Below are positions 42,277-49,639 of a stretch of DNA of 64,000 nucleotides, piece by piece. The DNA is from Phycisphaerales bacterium (GTDB lineage Bacteria > Planctomycetota > Phycisphaerae > Phycisphaerales > SM1A02), in assembly GCA_029260575.1 (NCBI GenBank), contig JAJDDB010000016.1:186001-250000 (forward strand), read 5' to 3'. Position 1 is the first letter of the stretch. Each line of letters begins with the position of its first letter. The notes under the pieces are model-generated. The model was not told the DNA's origin. It saw nothing but the letters and a program-made list of their open reading frames with translations, and ran no database searches. The position numbers were made by a program, and so were the translations under genes.

Positions 42277-43032
42277 ATGCCCGACCGCGGCAAGAACAAA
42301 CCCGATTCTGACCGCTTCGACTTCGCCGAGAAACTCGAAGCGAACGACGAATCACCCCCGCCCAAGGGCAGCGCAGGCTCCGTTCCCAACGGCAGCGAGC
42401 TCGATCATCCGGACCCCATCCTCGACACGCGTGCCCGGCTGGTCGAAGCCGCCCGCGACCTCTTCCTCCGCCAGGGATATCACAACACCGGCGTCAAACA
42501 AATCCTCCGCGCCGCTGGCGCCAACAGCGGCTCGCTGTATCACTACTTCCCGACCAAGGAAGATCTGCTGCTAGCCGTGCTCGATTTCTACGCCGACATG
42601 CTCTGGCCGTTGGTCATCGCCCCCGTCTTTGATCGAGTGAGCGATCCCATCGAGCGCATATTCGGCATCCTCGACGGCTACCGCCGAATGCTGCAATTCA
42701 CAACGTGCGCCCAAGGCTGCCCGATCGGCAATCTCGCGCTCGAACTCAGCGACACACACGACAACGTGCGCGGCCTGATTGCGCTGAACTTCACCAACTG
42801 GAAGAAAGCGATTGAGCAGTGTCTGGATGAAGCCGCGGACTGCCTCCCTGATGATTGCGACCGTGCGCAGCTTGCGAGTTTCGTGCTGACGATCATGGAA
42901 GGTGGCGTCATGCAGGCCCGGGCGTACAAGACTCTTGAACCATTTGAGAGCGCGGTTGCGATGCTGCGCGACTATTTCGATCACCTGAATGAACAATCTT
43001 CAGGCTGGTCGGCTGCGCGCAAACACGATTGA
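42277..43032 (+). CDS. TetR-family transcriptional regulator
   Basis: 251 residues. After a disordered ~45-residue N-terminus, the DNA-binding domain is RARLVEAARDLFLRQGYHNTGVKQILRAAGANSGSLYHYFPTKEDLLLAVL (about 52-102). The C-terminal ligand domain contains TTCAQGCPIGNLALELSD, which is typical of the LmrA/YxaF/AcrR-like branch. It likely represses a nearby or distant efflux gene. A DUF1761 membrane protein follows directly on the same strand. No operator palindrome could be identified with confidence. Confidence 0.93.
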   Translation: MPDRGKNKPDSDRFDFAEKLEANDESPPPKGSAGSVPNGSELDHPDPILDTRARLVEAARDLFLRQGYHNTGVKQILRAAGANSGSLYHYFPTKEDLLLAVLDFYADMLWPLVIAPVFDRVSDPIERIFGILDGYRRMLQFTTCAQGCPIGNLALELSDTHDNVRGLIALNFTNWKKAIEQCLDEAADCLPDDCDRAQLASFVLTIMEGGVMQARAYKTLEPFESAVAMLRDYFDHLNEQSSGWSAARKHD

Positions 43033-43048
43033 CGAATTCACCGTTTCT

Positions 43049-43054
43049 TACACT
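43049..43054 (+). promoter_or_regulatory. -10-like element close to the DUF1761 start
   Basis: TACACT ends 8 bases before the in-frame GTG at 43063. No ribosome binding site is present. It favours the GTG over the ATG at 43078. Confidence 0.45.
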
Positions 43055-43062
43055 TTTCAAGC

Positions 43063-43497
43063 GTGGGGTACACGAATATGAATCTTGATTTCTCACAAAT
43101 CAACTGGCTGGCTGTCGGTGTTGCCGCAGTGGCTGCGTTCATGGTCGGCGGATTGTGGTACGGCCTGCTCTTCGGCAAGGCGTGGGTCCGGCTGCACAAG
43201 TACAGCGATGAACAGGTCAAAGCTATGGCTGCGTCACAGGCGCAGAGTTTCGGGCTCATGTTTGCAGCTGATGTCGTCGGCGCAATCGTGCTGGCGCTGC
43301 TCATGGTTGCACTGGAAATCAGCTCGATTGGCGACGGCATAACCCTGGCGGGGCTCGGCTGGCTCGGTTTCGTTGTAGTGGACAAGGTTAAGGAAAACGC
43401 AGCGCATCGCAAGCCCATCGCAGCGTTTGCGATCGATGCCGGCTATGCGCTGTTTGTACTGATAGTAATGGGCGCGATTCTCGGCGCGTGGCGCTGA
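43063..43497 (+). CDS. DUF1761 membrane protein
   Basis: 144 residues from GTG 43063 (ATG 43078 is an alternative). Four membrane helices are predicted: WLAVGVAAVAAFMVGGLWYGLLFG, MFAADVVGAIVLALLMVALEI, LAGLGWLGFVVVDKVKENAAHRKP and YALFVLIVMGAILGAW. The GGLWYG...FGKAW motif is the DUF1761 signature. Function unknown. It lies 30 bases downstream of a TetR gene. Confidence 0.9.
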   Translation: MGYTNMNLDFSQINWLAVGVAAVAAFMVGGLWYGLLFGKAWVRLHKYSDEQVKAMAASQAQSFGLMFAADVVGAIVLALLMVALEISSIGDGITLAGLGWLGFVVVDKVKENAAHRKPIAAFAIDAGYALFVLIVMGAILGAWR

Positions 43498-43577
43498 CAA
43501 ACAGCACGTACCGCAGAGACACAAAGACACAGAAGGCTGACAACGTGCTGCGTTGCGCCATTCGGAGATATGATGTC

Positions 43578-44603
43578 ATGCAACGAAATCGAATCATGAA
43601 TGTCTGCCTGATGTTGTTGTCAGTGTTCCTGGCCCGCAGCGCCGCCGCTGGCACGCTTGTCCACGAGACTGTCATCGATGCTCCGGTGGCGGATGTATGG
43701 AATGCGTTCACCGATGCGGATGAAATTGAATCGTGGATGGTCCCCAAGGCGGACATTGATCTGCGCATCGGCGGGTTGTTGCGCACGACGTACAACCCCG
43801 ACGCGGCGCTTGACGGGTCGGAGGCTATCCATCAGCGCATTCTTGCGTTTGAGCCGGAGAAGATGATTGCGTTTCAAGTGACGAAGTGTCCGGACGGCTT
43901 TGAGTTTGCCGAACTTGTCAAGGACGCGTGGGAAGTCATCTCCTTCGAAGCGCTCGGCCCAGCCCGTACAAAGATCCGCGCTGCCGGCGTCGGGTACAAG
44001 TCTGGCGGCGCATGGGATCAGATGCGCACGTTCTTCGACGAAGGCAATGCGTGGACGTACGAACAACTTCGCAAGAAATTTGCGATTGATGACAAAGCTG
44101 CAATCGACAATGTGAATTCCACAATGCAGATCATGCAATTGCTGGGCACGTTAGTCGGCGGCGAGTGGATTCACGAAAGCACAGCGCCCGACGGCAGCAT
44201 CTTCCGTGTGCGCAACGTGCTGCGAAACGGTCCTGATGGTATGTCAATCGTCGCACGGGGGTGGCTCGGCAATGCAGATGGCATGTTCGAACACGGTTCT
44301 ACGCAGGTGTATGTTGACCCGTTGTCGCAACAGGTGCGATTCTTCAATATGGATGAGCATGGGAGCATCGCCGAGGGCGCGATCACGCTTGTTGATGAGC
44401 ACACTATGGAATGGGACTGGACGATCCGTGGGTCCGACGTTACATACAGCGTGTTGATGACGTTTTCAGAGGCGGACACATATATGTTCACGCTCCGCCA
44501 ACGCAGTGAAGATGGGTCTCTGAATCAACTGGTCCAGATTTCCTACAATCGCGTAAACAAAGCCCCGGCCAGATTCCTTGTTGATACAACGAAGCTCGAG
44601 TAG
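43578..44603 (+). CDS. exported SRPBCC (AHSA1-like) protein
   Basis: About 341 residues. A signal peptide is seen near the start (NVCLMLLSVFLARSAAAGT). An SRPBCC domain of the AHSA1/START type covers about residues 25-150 (LVHETVIDAPVADVWNAFTDADEIESWMVPKADIDLRIGG, then MIAFQV and AWEVISFEAL). The C-terminal ~170 residues form a second beta-rich domain (GGEWIHESTAPDGSIFRVRNVL). Candidates for the start are ATG 43578 and 43596; GGAG precedes the first. These proteins bind hydrophobic ligands; the ligand here is unknown. Confidence 0.83.
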   Translation: MQRNRIMNVCLMLLSVFLARSAAAGTLVHETVIDAPVADVWNAFTDADEIESWMVPKADIDLRIGGLLRTTYNPDAALDGSEAIHQRILAFEPEKMIAFQVTKCPDGFEFAELVKDAWEVISFEALGPARTKIRAAGVGYKSGGAWDQMRTFFDEGNAWTYEQLRKKFAIDDKAAIDNVNSTMQIMQLLGTLVGGEWIHESTAPDGSIFRVRNVLRNGPDGMSIVARGWLGNADGMFEHGSTQVYVDPLSQQVRFFNMDEHGSIAEGAITLVDEHTMEWDWTIRGSDVTYSVLMTFSEADTYMFTLRQRSEDGSLNQLVQISYNRVNKAPARFLVDTTKLE

Positions 44604-44650
44604 ACCGGATTCGCCCGAGATTCCGTGGGATTCCATATGACGCTGCGAAC

Positions 44651-44656
44651 TACAAT
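44651..44656 (+). promoter_or_regulatory. -10-like element upstream of the VOC gene
   Basis: TACAAT, again preceded by C (CTACAAT), lies 64 bases before the ATG at 44721. Unlike most, this gene then has a leader with GAGGAAGA before the start codon. A TTGACA (44668-44673) lies nearby but has no -10 at the right distance. Confidence 0.35.
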
Positions 44657-44720
44657 TCGATAGGTCTTTGACAGACAAACAGATCTGCAACATCTCAATT
44701 TATTACGAGGAAGAATTTCC

Positions 44721-45194
44721 ATGTCTAATGTCAACCCGATTCCCGAAGGCTTCCATACCGTCACGCCGCACATCATCGTCAAGAACGCTTCCAAAGCGAT
44801 TGACTTCTATGCCAAGGCGTTTGGTGCGACCGAAATCTGCAGGATGCCCGGCCCGGATGGAAAATCCGTCATGCATGCGGAAATCCAGGTCGGCAATTCG
44901 CGCATCATGCTGGCTGAAGAAAACCCCGACTGGCAATGCAAGGGGCCGACACTGCTTGGCGGCACGCCGGTGACGATTCATTTGTATGTCAAGGATGCTG
45001 ATGCTGCGTTCAAGAAAGCTGTCGACGCTGGCGCCGAAGCAACCATGCCGGTCGACACGATGTTCTGGGGCGATCGCTACGGCAAGGTAACTGACCCGTT
45101 CGGTCATTCCTGGTCGGTTGCGACGCACGTCGAAGATGTTTCACCCGAAGACATGCAGCAGCGTATGGCCCAGATGTTCGCCGGGCAGAGCTGA
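44721..45194 (+). CDS. VOC-family protein (PhnB-like)
   Basis: 157 residues. Two beta-alpha-beta-beta-beta units of the glyoxalase/bleomycin-resistance fold are seen: TPHIIVKNASKAIDFYAKAFGATEICRMPG with HAEIQVGNSRIMLAEE, then TIHLYVKDADAAFKKAVDAGAEATMPV and FWGDRYGKVTDPFGHSWSVATH. The pattern FWGDRYGxVxDPFGHxWxxATH is that of PhnB-like members. The substrate is not known; many lack clear activity. A strong GAGGAAGA ribosome binding site precedes the ATG. Confidence 0.93.
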   Translation: MSNVNPIPEGFHTVTPHIIVKNASKAIDFYAKAFGATEICRMPGPDGKSVMHAEIQVGNSRIMLAEENPDWQCKGPTLLGGTPVTIHLYVKDADAAFKKAVDAGAEATMPVDTMFWGDRYGKVTDPFGHSWSVATHVEDVSPEDMQQRMAQMFAGQS

Positions 45195-45224
45195 AGCAAC
45201 TGCTTTATACGATCCCCACACGAT

Positions 45225-45265
45225 GAACGCTGTGCGAACCAGATTCGCGCAGCGTTCTCTTTTTT
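45225..45265 (+). terminator. rho-independent terminator
   Basis: A 14-base-pair stem (45225-45238 with 45244-45257, one G-U pair) and a CCAGA loop are followed by TCTTTTTTGGGTTTT. It ends the VOC gene transcript just before the convergent fbp gene. Confidence 0.92.
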
Positions 45266-45308
45266 GGGTTTTGACGAACGCCCATTGGATCAAGGCATGA
45301 GTCGAATG

Positions 45309-46355
45309 TCATACTGCCTCTGCAGCGTCTTCGAACGTTGCTGAATACGCATCGAAGAACTTCGTCACCGCGTCAACTTCATCAGGCGACCCGATCACCA
45401 CGCTGGTGCGCTGGTGCAGGGCTGTTGTACGAATATCCTGTATGCGTTGCAGACCTGACACGGCTTTTCCGCCGGCCTGTTCGATAATCATCGCCATCGG
45501 ATTTGCTTCGTAGACCAAACGCAGCTTGCCATCAGTGTGGGTGCGCGTCGGCGGATACAGGAACACGCCGCCTTTGAGCAGCGACCGGTGTAAATCCGCA
45601 ACGAATGACCCGATATACCGGCTGGAATAGCCAGCTGTGTGAGCCCACTTCAAGTATTCGATATACCCACGCGGAAAGTCATCGCGATACGCTTCATTGA
45701 TCGAATAGACTTTTTTCGCTTTGGGAATGCGGATGTTCTCTTCGACAAGTACGAACGCGCCGATGGATTGATCGAGCACAAACATACTCACGCCGTTGCC
45801 CGTGGTGACGACGAACACCGTTGACGAACCGTAGAGAATGTAACCTGCGGCGACCTGTCGATTGCCCGGCTGCAGGTAATGCGGAATGTCACGCGGTTTG
45901 CGACGTTCATTGCGCAGAATGCTGAAGATTGTTCCTACGCCGACGCTGACATCCAGATTCGAGGAACCATCCAGCGGGTCGAACAGCACGCAATATCTGC
46001 CGCCTTCACTACGATCGCGCAGCACTTTTGGTTGTTCGTCTTCTTCGGAAGCAAGCACTGCAATGTTTGCTCGATCGCCCAGGCAGCGCATGATGATCTC
46101 GTTGGCGATGACGTCGAGCTTCTGTTGCTCTTCGCCATGCACGTTTGTGTCGCCGTGCGCGCCGAGCACATCTTCGATGCGTGCTCTGCGGACTTTGTTG
46201 CCGATGGTCTTCCCCGCCAGGGCGATTGCGGACATGATCCACGAGAATTCGCCTGTCGCCTCCGGGTGCTTCTGTTCCTCGTTGAGGATATAGCTCTGAA
46301 GGCTGGTCAGATTGTCTCTGGTGTATCGTGGCTGAATGGCTGGTATATCAGGCAT
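45309..46355 (-). CDS. fbp: fructose-1,6-bisphosphatase class I
   Basis: 348 residues. It hydrolyses fructose 1,6-bisphosphate in gluconeogenesis. The metal-binding motif is FDPLDGSSNLDVSVGVGTIFSI, with E in ASEEDE and D in VLFDPLDG. The AMP-binding N-terminal part is present (GEFSWIMSAIALAGKTIGNKVRRA). GYSSRYIGSFVADLHRSLLKGGVFLYP is a family signature near the C-terminus. It is divergent from the thiolase gene across about 200 bases. Together with gapA it supports a gluconeogenic or Calvin-like sugar metabolism. Confidence 0.97.
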   Translation of the reverse strand: MPDIPAIQPRYTRDNLTSLQSYILNEEQKHPEATGEFSWIMSAIALAGKTIGNKVRRARIEDVLGAHGDTNVHGEEQQKLDVIANEIIMRCLGDRANIAVLASEEDEQPKVLRDRSEGGRYCVLFDPLDGSSNLDVSVGVGTIFSILRNERRKPRDIPHYLQPGNRQVAAGYILYGSSTVFVVTTGNGVSMFVLDQSIGAFVLVEENIRIPKAKKVYSINEAYRDDFPRGYIEYLKWAHTAGYSSRYIGSFVADLHRSLLKGGVFLYPPTRTHTDGKLRLVYEANPMAMIIEQAGGKAVSGLQRIQDIRTTALHQRTSVVIGSPDEVDAVTKFFDAYSATFEDAAEAV

Positions 46356-46559
46356 AGGCTGTGCATGAATCAGCAGGCCGGTCGAGTCCTGCCGGTGCCC
46401 CGAGTGCGGTGTGTCGGCTATGATGCGTTTGCATCGGCACGGATCACGAAGATCAACCCGACCCGACGCACGTTCAATGGATTGTAACGGGAATTCCCAC
46501 GTACCTGCCGATCATTCGGCGGCCCGCGATCAACCCCGAACCCCTCGGAGTGTTTATTG

Positions 46560-47753
46560 ATGTCTCAGCCAGTCATTCTCGCAGCCAAGCGCACGCCCGT
46601 CGGTCGATTTCTCGGCGGGCTCAGCCGTGTCCCCAGCCCCCAACTGGGCGCGTTTGCAATCGAAGCTGTGCTCGCACAGGTTCCTGCTGCCAAAGACCAC
46701 ATCGACGAGGCAATTTTCGGTTGTGTACTGCAGGCAGGACTTGGCCAGAACCCCACCCGCCAGGCTGGACTCAAGGCCGGCCTTCCAAATTCACTGAACG
46801 CACAGACCATCAATAAGGTCTGTGGATCGGGCCTGCAAGCTGTCATGCTTGCTGCTCAATCCATCAAAGCAGGTGACAATGATGTCGTCATTGCCGGCGG
46901 ATTCGAAAACATGTCCCTTGCTCCGCATATGGACTACATCCGTACCGGCGTGAAGTTTGGCAACAGCCAGATGATCGATCACATGGCCCACGATGGTCTG
47001 ACGTGCCCGTTTGAATGCTGGCCGATGGGCAATGCTGCGGAACACATTGCGAATAAGCACGGCATCACCCGAGAAGATCAGGATCGATTTGCAGCTCAAT
47101 CGCACCAGCGCGCAGCAACAGCGACGAAGGAATGCTTCTTCAAAGCGGAACTGGTAGCGCTGACCGGCGAGCAGGTTGGCAATCGCAAGCAGCCCGGCCC
47201 CGAAGGCGGCGTCAGCGCTGATGAAGGTGTTCGCAGCGATTCCACGCCGGAGGTTCTTGCGAAGTTGCGGGCTGCGTTCGATAAGGATGGTTCCGTCACT
47301 GCAGGTAACGCATCGCAGATCAGCGATGGCGCCGCAGCAATTCTCGTCGCATCCGAAGACAAAGCGAAACAGCTCGGCGTGCAACCGATGGCCCGCATTG
47401 TCGACTACTACACGTCCGGCGTCGCGCCGAAGGACATATTCGATGCGCCCGCGATGGGCATTGGTGAACTGCTCAATCGCAATAACAAAACCGTTGACGA
47501 TATCGACCTGTTCGAACTCAACGAAGCGTTTGCAGCCCAAGCACTGGCCAACATCAAACAACTCGGCATCACAGAGGACAAGCTCAATATCTGCGGCGGC
47601 GGCATTGCGATCGGCCACCCGATCGGCGCATCCGGCGGGCGCGTGCTGACAACACTGCTGCACCAGATGCAACGAACCGGCGCGAAAACCGGCGTCGCAT
47701 CACTGTGCCTCGGCGGCGGCAACAGCGTGAACATGCTCATCGAAATGAACTGA
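46560..47753 (+). CDS. acetyl-CoA acetyltransferase (thiolase)
   Basis: About 397 residues from ATG 46560, with GGAG 9 bases upstream. It joins two acetyl-CoA or cleaves beta-ketoacyl-CoA. The nucleophilic Cys is in NKVCGSGLQAVMLAAQ (near residue 88), the catalytic His in GGGIAIGHPIGASGGR and the second Cys in ASLCLGGGNSV. VIAGGFENMSLAPH and ELNEAFAAQALA are further family motifs. Degradative (fadA-like) or biosynthetic (atoB/phaA-like) roles cannot be separated by sequence, but the short loops favour the acetyl-CoA type. Confidence 0.96.
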   Translation: MSQPVILAAKRTPVGRFLGGLSRVPSPQLGAFAIEAVLAQVPAAKDHIDEAIFGCVLQAGLGQNPTRQAGLKAGLPNSLNAQTINKVCGSGLQAVMLAAQSIKAGDNDVVIAGGFENMSLAPHMDYIRTGVKFGNSQMIDHMAHDGLTCPFECWPMGNAAEHIANKHGITREDQDRFAAQSHQRAATATKECFFKAELVALTGEQVGNRKQPGPEGGVSADEGVRSDSTPEVLAKLRAAFDKDGSVTAGNASQISDGAAAILVASEDKAKQLGVQPMARIVDYYTSGVAPKDIFDAPAMGIGELLNRNNKTVDDIDLFELNEAFAAQALANIKQLGITEDKLNICGGGIAIGHPIGASGGRVLTTLLHQMQRTGAKTGVASLCLGGGNSVNMLIEMN

Positions 47754-47790
47754 TTGCAGACCCATCTTGTGACGTCGATTCCGAATCTTC

Positions 47791-47817
47791 AACCCTCGGT
47801 TCCGCCGGGGGGTTTTT
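47791..47817 (+). terminator. rho-independent terminator
   Basis: AACCCTCGG (47791-47799) pairs with CCGGGGGGTT (47805-47814) with one bulged G, followed by TTT. It lies 38 bases after the thiolase stop. Confidence 0.75.
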
Positions 47818-48028
47818 GCGTCTGCGAAACAATACATTCATAAACGCGACAATATTGCCCGCAGCCACCGCTCAAGTCCGGATAACACATTCCTGGCACC
47901 GGACCGGCTCAGATGCTTTCATGGTCCTGGGTTCTCGCCATTCAGGCGGTGCGTGAGAAGGCCGATATTTCCATCTGAGCCACCACGATGTGCGCGCACA
48001 GAAGAACAGTTCACGCACAGAGGACGTC
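47818..48028. other. intergenic region before the pilin gene
   Basis: About 210 bases without a convincing gene after the thiolase terminator. The stretch contains AGAGGA directly before the pilin start (48019-48024). I see no clear -35/-10 pair, no repeat and no RNA fold that stands out. Confidence 0.4.
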
Positions 48029-48418
48029 ATGCGCCAACGAAGAGCATTTACACTCATCGAACTCATCGCGGTCATCATTATCCTGGCAGTGCTTGCTGGT
48101 GTCGCGCTGCCGAAGTACTTCGACTATTCATCGGATGCCAAGACATCTGCGGATGAAGGTTCGATAGCCGGGATCAACACGGCATTGAACATGGCATACC
48201 TCGATCACAAACTTACTGATGCGCCTGCCGGTTCACGTATCACCAACATCAACGACATCGACACCGTAATGGAATCCCGACAGCTTCCGGATGGAATCAC
48301 AATCAACGGCGCCCAGCTCGAAGATCAGCGGGGCAATCTGTATGACTTCACCGCAGAAACCGCTAGCGCAGCTGCGCGTGTCGCAGCGGCAGGTGGGGGT
48401 GGAGGAGGCGGTTCGTAA
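48029..48418 (+). CDS. type IV pilin-like (pseudopilin) protein
   Basis: About 129 residues. The N-terminus RRAFTLIELIAVIIILAVLAGVALPKYF is a prepilin signal: a short basic leader, the hydrophobic helix and Glu at position 5 of the mature protein. The residue before the cleavage site is Ala rather than the usual Gly. A globular part follows (GSIAGINTALNMAYLDHKL; LPDGITINGAQLEDQRGNLYDF). The end is an Ala/Gly tract with seven Gly. It may be a pseudopilin of a type II secretion or type IV pilus machine. It is followed by a membrane protein gene after 9 bases. Confidence 0.87.
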   Translation: MRQRRAFTLIELIAVIIILAVLAGVALPKYFDYSSDAKTSADEGSIAGINTALNMAYLDHKLTDAPAGSRITNINDIDTVMESRQLPDGITINGAQLEDQRGNLYDFTAETASAAARVAAAGGGGGGGS

Positions 48419-48427
48419 CTGAATGCC

Positions 48428-49144
48428 ATGACAGCAAAGCGCACCAGACACATCGAACCCACATGGCTTAGCTTTCTGCTGGGAGCATTGCTGCTCACGC
48501 ATTTTGTCATCGTCTGCGCGATCAAGAGCGCGCAGGGAATCCCCGGCGATGTTCTGTGGATGAGCCATGTTGCGCTGGCATTTGCAGGGGCCGGCTTGCT
48601 GCTCGGTTCGAGGCTCTTCACGGGTGCGGCCCTCACAGCAATCGCAGTCTCGCACAGTTTGTGGCTGATTGATTTTTTCGCAGCGCTTTTCACCGGCAAC
48701 AACCCATTGCAAATCACACACTACCTGCACGGCTCGGACAAACTGACGTGGATTGCGACCGCACATCATTTGTATCTGCTACCGCTGCTAATTGTCATCG
48801 TGCTGCGTTCAGCGCGGTATCAGTTTGCGTCACTGGGCCTTGCTGCTGCACTTATCGTCGCAACAACACTGCTCAGTTGTGCGGCGCTTCCGGAGGCGCT
48901 GAACGTGAACTTCGCATTTGCCACGCTGCCAGGCGTTGATATTGCGCCGCTTCGCTGGCTGCACAGCCTGCCGACGGCTGGCTATCTCGCGGTGCAGCTT
49001 GGCTGGCAGATCATTGTGTTCATGGCTCCGGTTGCGTTGGTGCTGCGTTTTCTGACGCGAAACAACGACCCGATGATCATGCCGGACGGTGCAGCAGCAA
49101 CTCGCAAAGATCGCCCAACACTCTACACCGCACGCGGCGCCTGA
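48428..49144 (+). CDS. multi-pass hypothetical membrane protein
   Basis: 238 residues with about 6 membrane helices (LSFLLGALLLTHFVIVCAIKS, VALAFAGAGLLLGSRLFTGAAL, IDFFAALF, HHLYLLPLLIVIVLRSA, LGLAAALIVATTLLSCAALP and GWQIIVFMAPVALVLRF). The HHLYLLPL and YLHGSDKLTWIATAHH region has conserved-looking His residues. It is transcribed with the pilin gene. I do not recognise the family. Confidence 0.7.
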   Translation: MTAKRTRHIEPTWLSFLLGALLLTHFVIVCAIKSAQGIPGDVLWMSHVALAFAGAGLLLGSRLFTGAALTAIAVSHSLWLIDFFAALFTGNNPLQITHYLHGSDKLTWIATAHHLYLLPLLIVIVLRSARYQFASLGLAAALIVATTLLSCAALPEALNVNFAFATLPGVDIAPLRWLHSLPTAGYLAVQLGWQIIVFMAPVALVLRFLTRNNDPMIMPDGAAATRKDRPTLYTARGA

Positions 49145-49166
49145 CGCATCCGGTTCTTGACATTCG

Positions 49167-49616
49167 CTACTCGCCGATGTCCTCCGCCCAGAGGTCCGGC
49201 TTCTCGCGCTGCATCCGCTGCATGAGAGCCACGCATCGTTCATCATCGAGCACGACAACGTCAATGTTGTTGCGTTTCATCCAGTCTTCAGCGCCGGTGA
49301 ATGTGCGGTTCTCACCGATGATGACTTTGGGGATGCGAAACAGTATTGCTGTACCGGAACACATCGGACATGGACTGAGCGTGGAGACCAGAGTAAGCGT
49401 GTTCCAGTCGCGGCGCCGGCCTGCGCTGCGGATGCAGGTGACTTCCGCATGGGCGGTTGGGTCACCGGACTGCACCCGCATATTGTGCCCGCGGGCGACA
49501 ATTGCTCCCGAACTGTCCACCAGCACCGAGCCAATCGGAATCCCGCCCTCGCTCCAGGATTTTTCCGCCTGTTGGATTGCTGCATCGAGCCAGCGTATCT
49601 CGGGCCTATGATCCAC
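49167..49616 (-). CDS. cytosine deaminase, fungal FCY1-like type
   Basis: 149 residues from a GTG with GGAGG about 7 bases upstream. The zinc site is HAE (THAE in DPTAHAEVTC) and PCPMC (LSPCPMCSGTAILF). Similarity to yeast cytosine deaminase is visible throughout: GGIPIGSVLVD, ARGHNMRVQSGD, IIGENRTFTG and VVVLDDERC, ending in PDLWAEDIGE, which closely matches the yeast C-terminus. It would convert cytosine to uracil. Bacteria usually use the unrelated CodA. Its start lies 23 bases from the divergent SpoIIE gene. Confidence 0.88.
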   Translation of the reverse strand: MDHRPEIRWLDAAIQQAEKSWSEGGIPIGSVLVDSSGAIVARGHNMRVQSGDPTAHAEVTCIRSAGRRRDWNTLTLVSTLSPCPMCSGTAILFRIPKVIIGENRTFTGAEDWMKRNNIDVVVLDDERCVALMQRMQREKPDLWAEDIGE

Positions 49617-49623
49617 CGGTTTG

Positions 49624-49633
49624 CCTCCAGGAG
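49624..49633. promoter_or_regulatory. back-to-back ribosome binding sites of divergent genes
   Basis: GGAGG on the minus strand (CCTCC at 49624-49628) serves the deaminase GTG at 49616. AGGAG on the plus strand (49629-49633) serves the SpoIIE ATG at 49640. They touch, and the whole space between the start codons is 23 bases, so each promoter must lie inside the other gene. Confidence 0.6.
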
Positions 49634-49639
49634 TTCCTC

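Noticed and set aside
44668-44673. Perfect TTGACA upstream of the VOC gene
   Set aside because: No -10 lies at 16-18 bases from it; it is probably chance, and the CTACAAT further upstream is a better candidate.
46791-47672. 293-codon frame on the minus strand
   Set aside because: Antisense to the thiolase gene, which has complete catalytic motifs.
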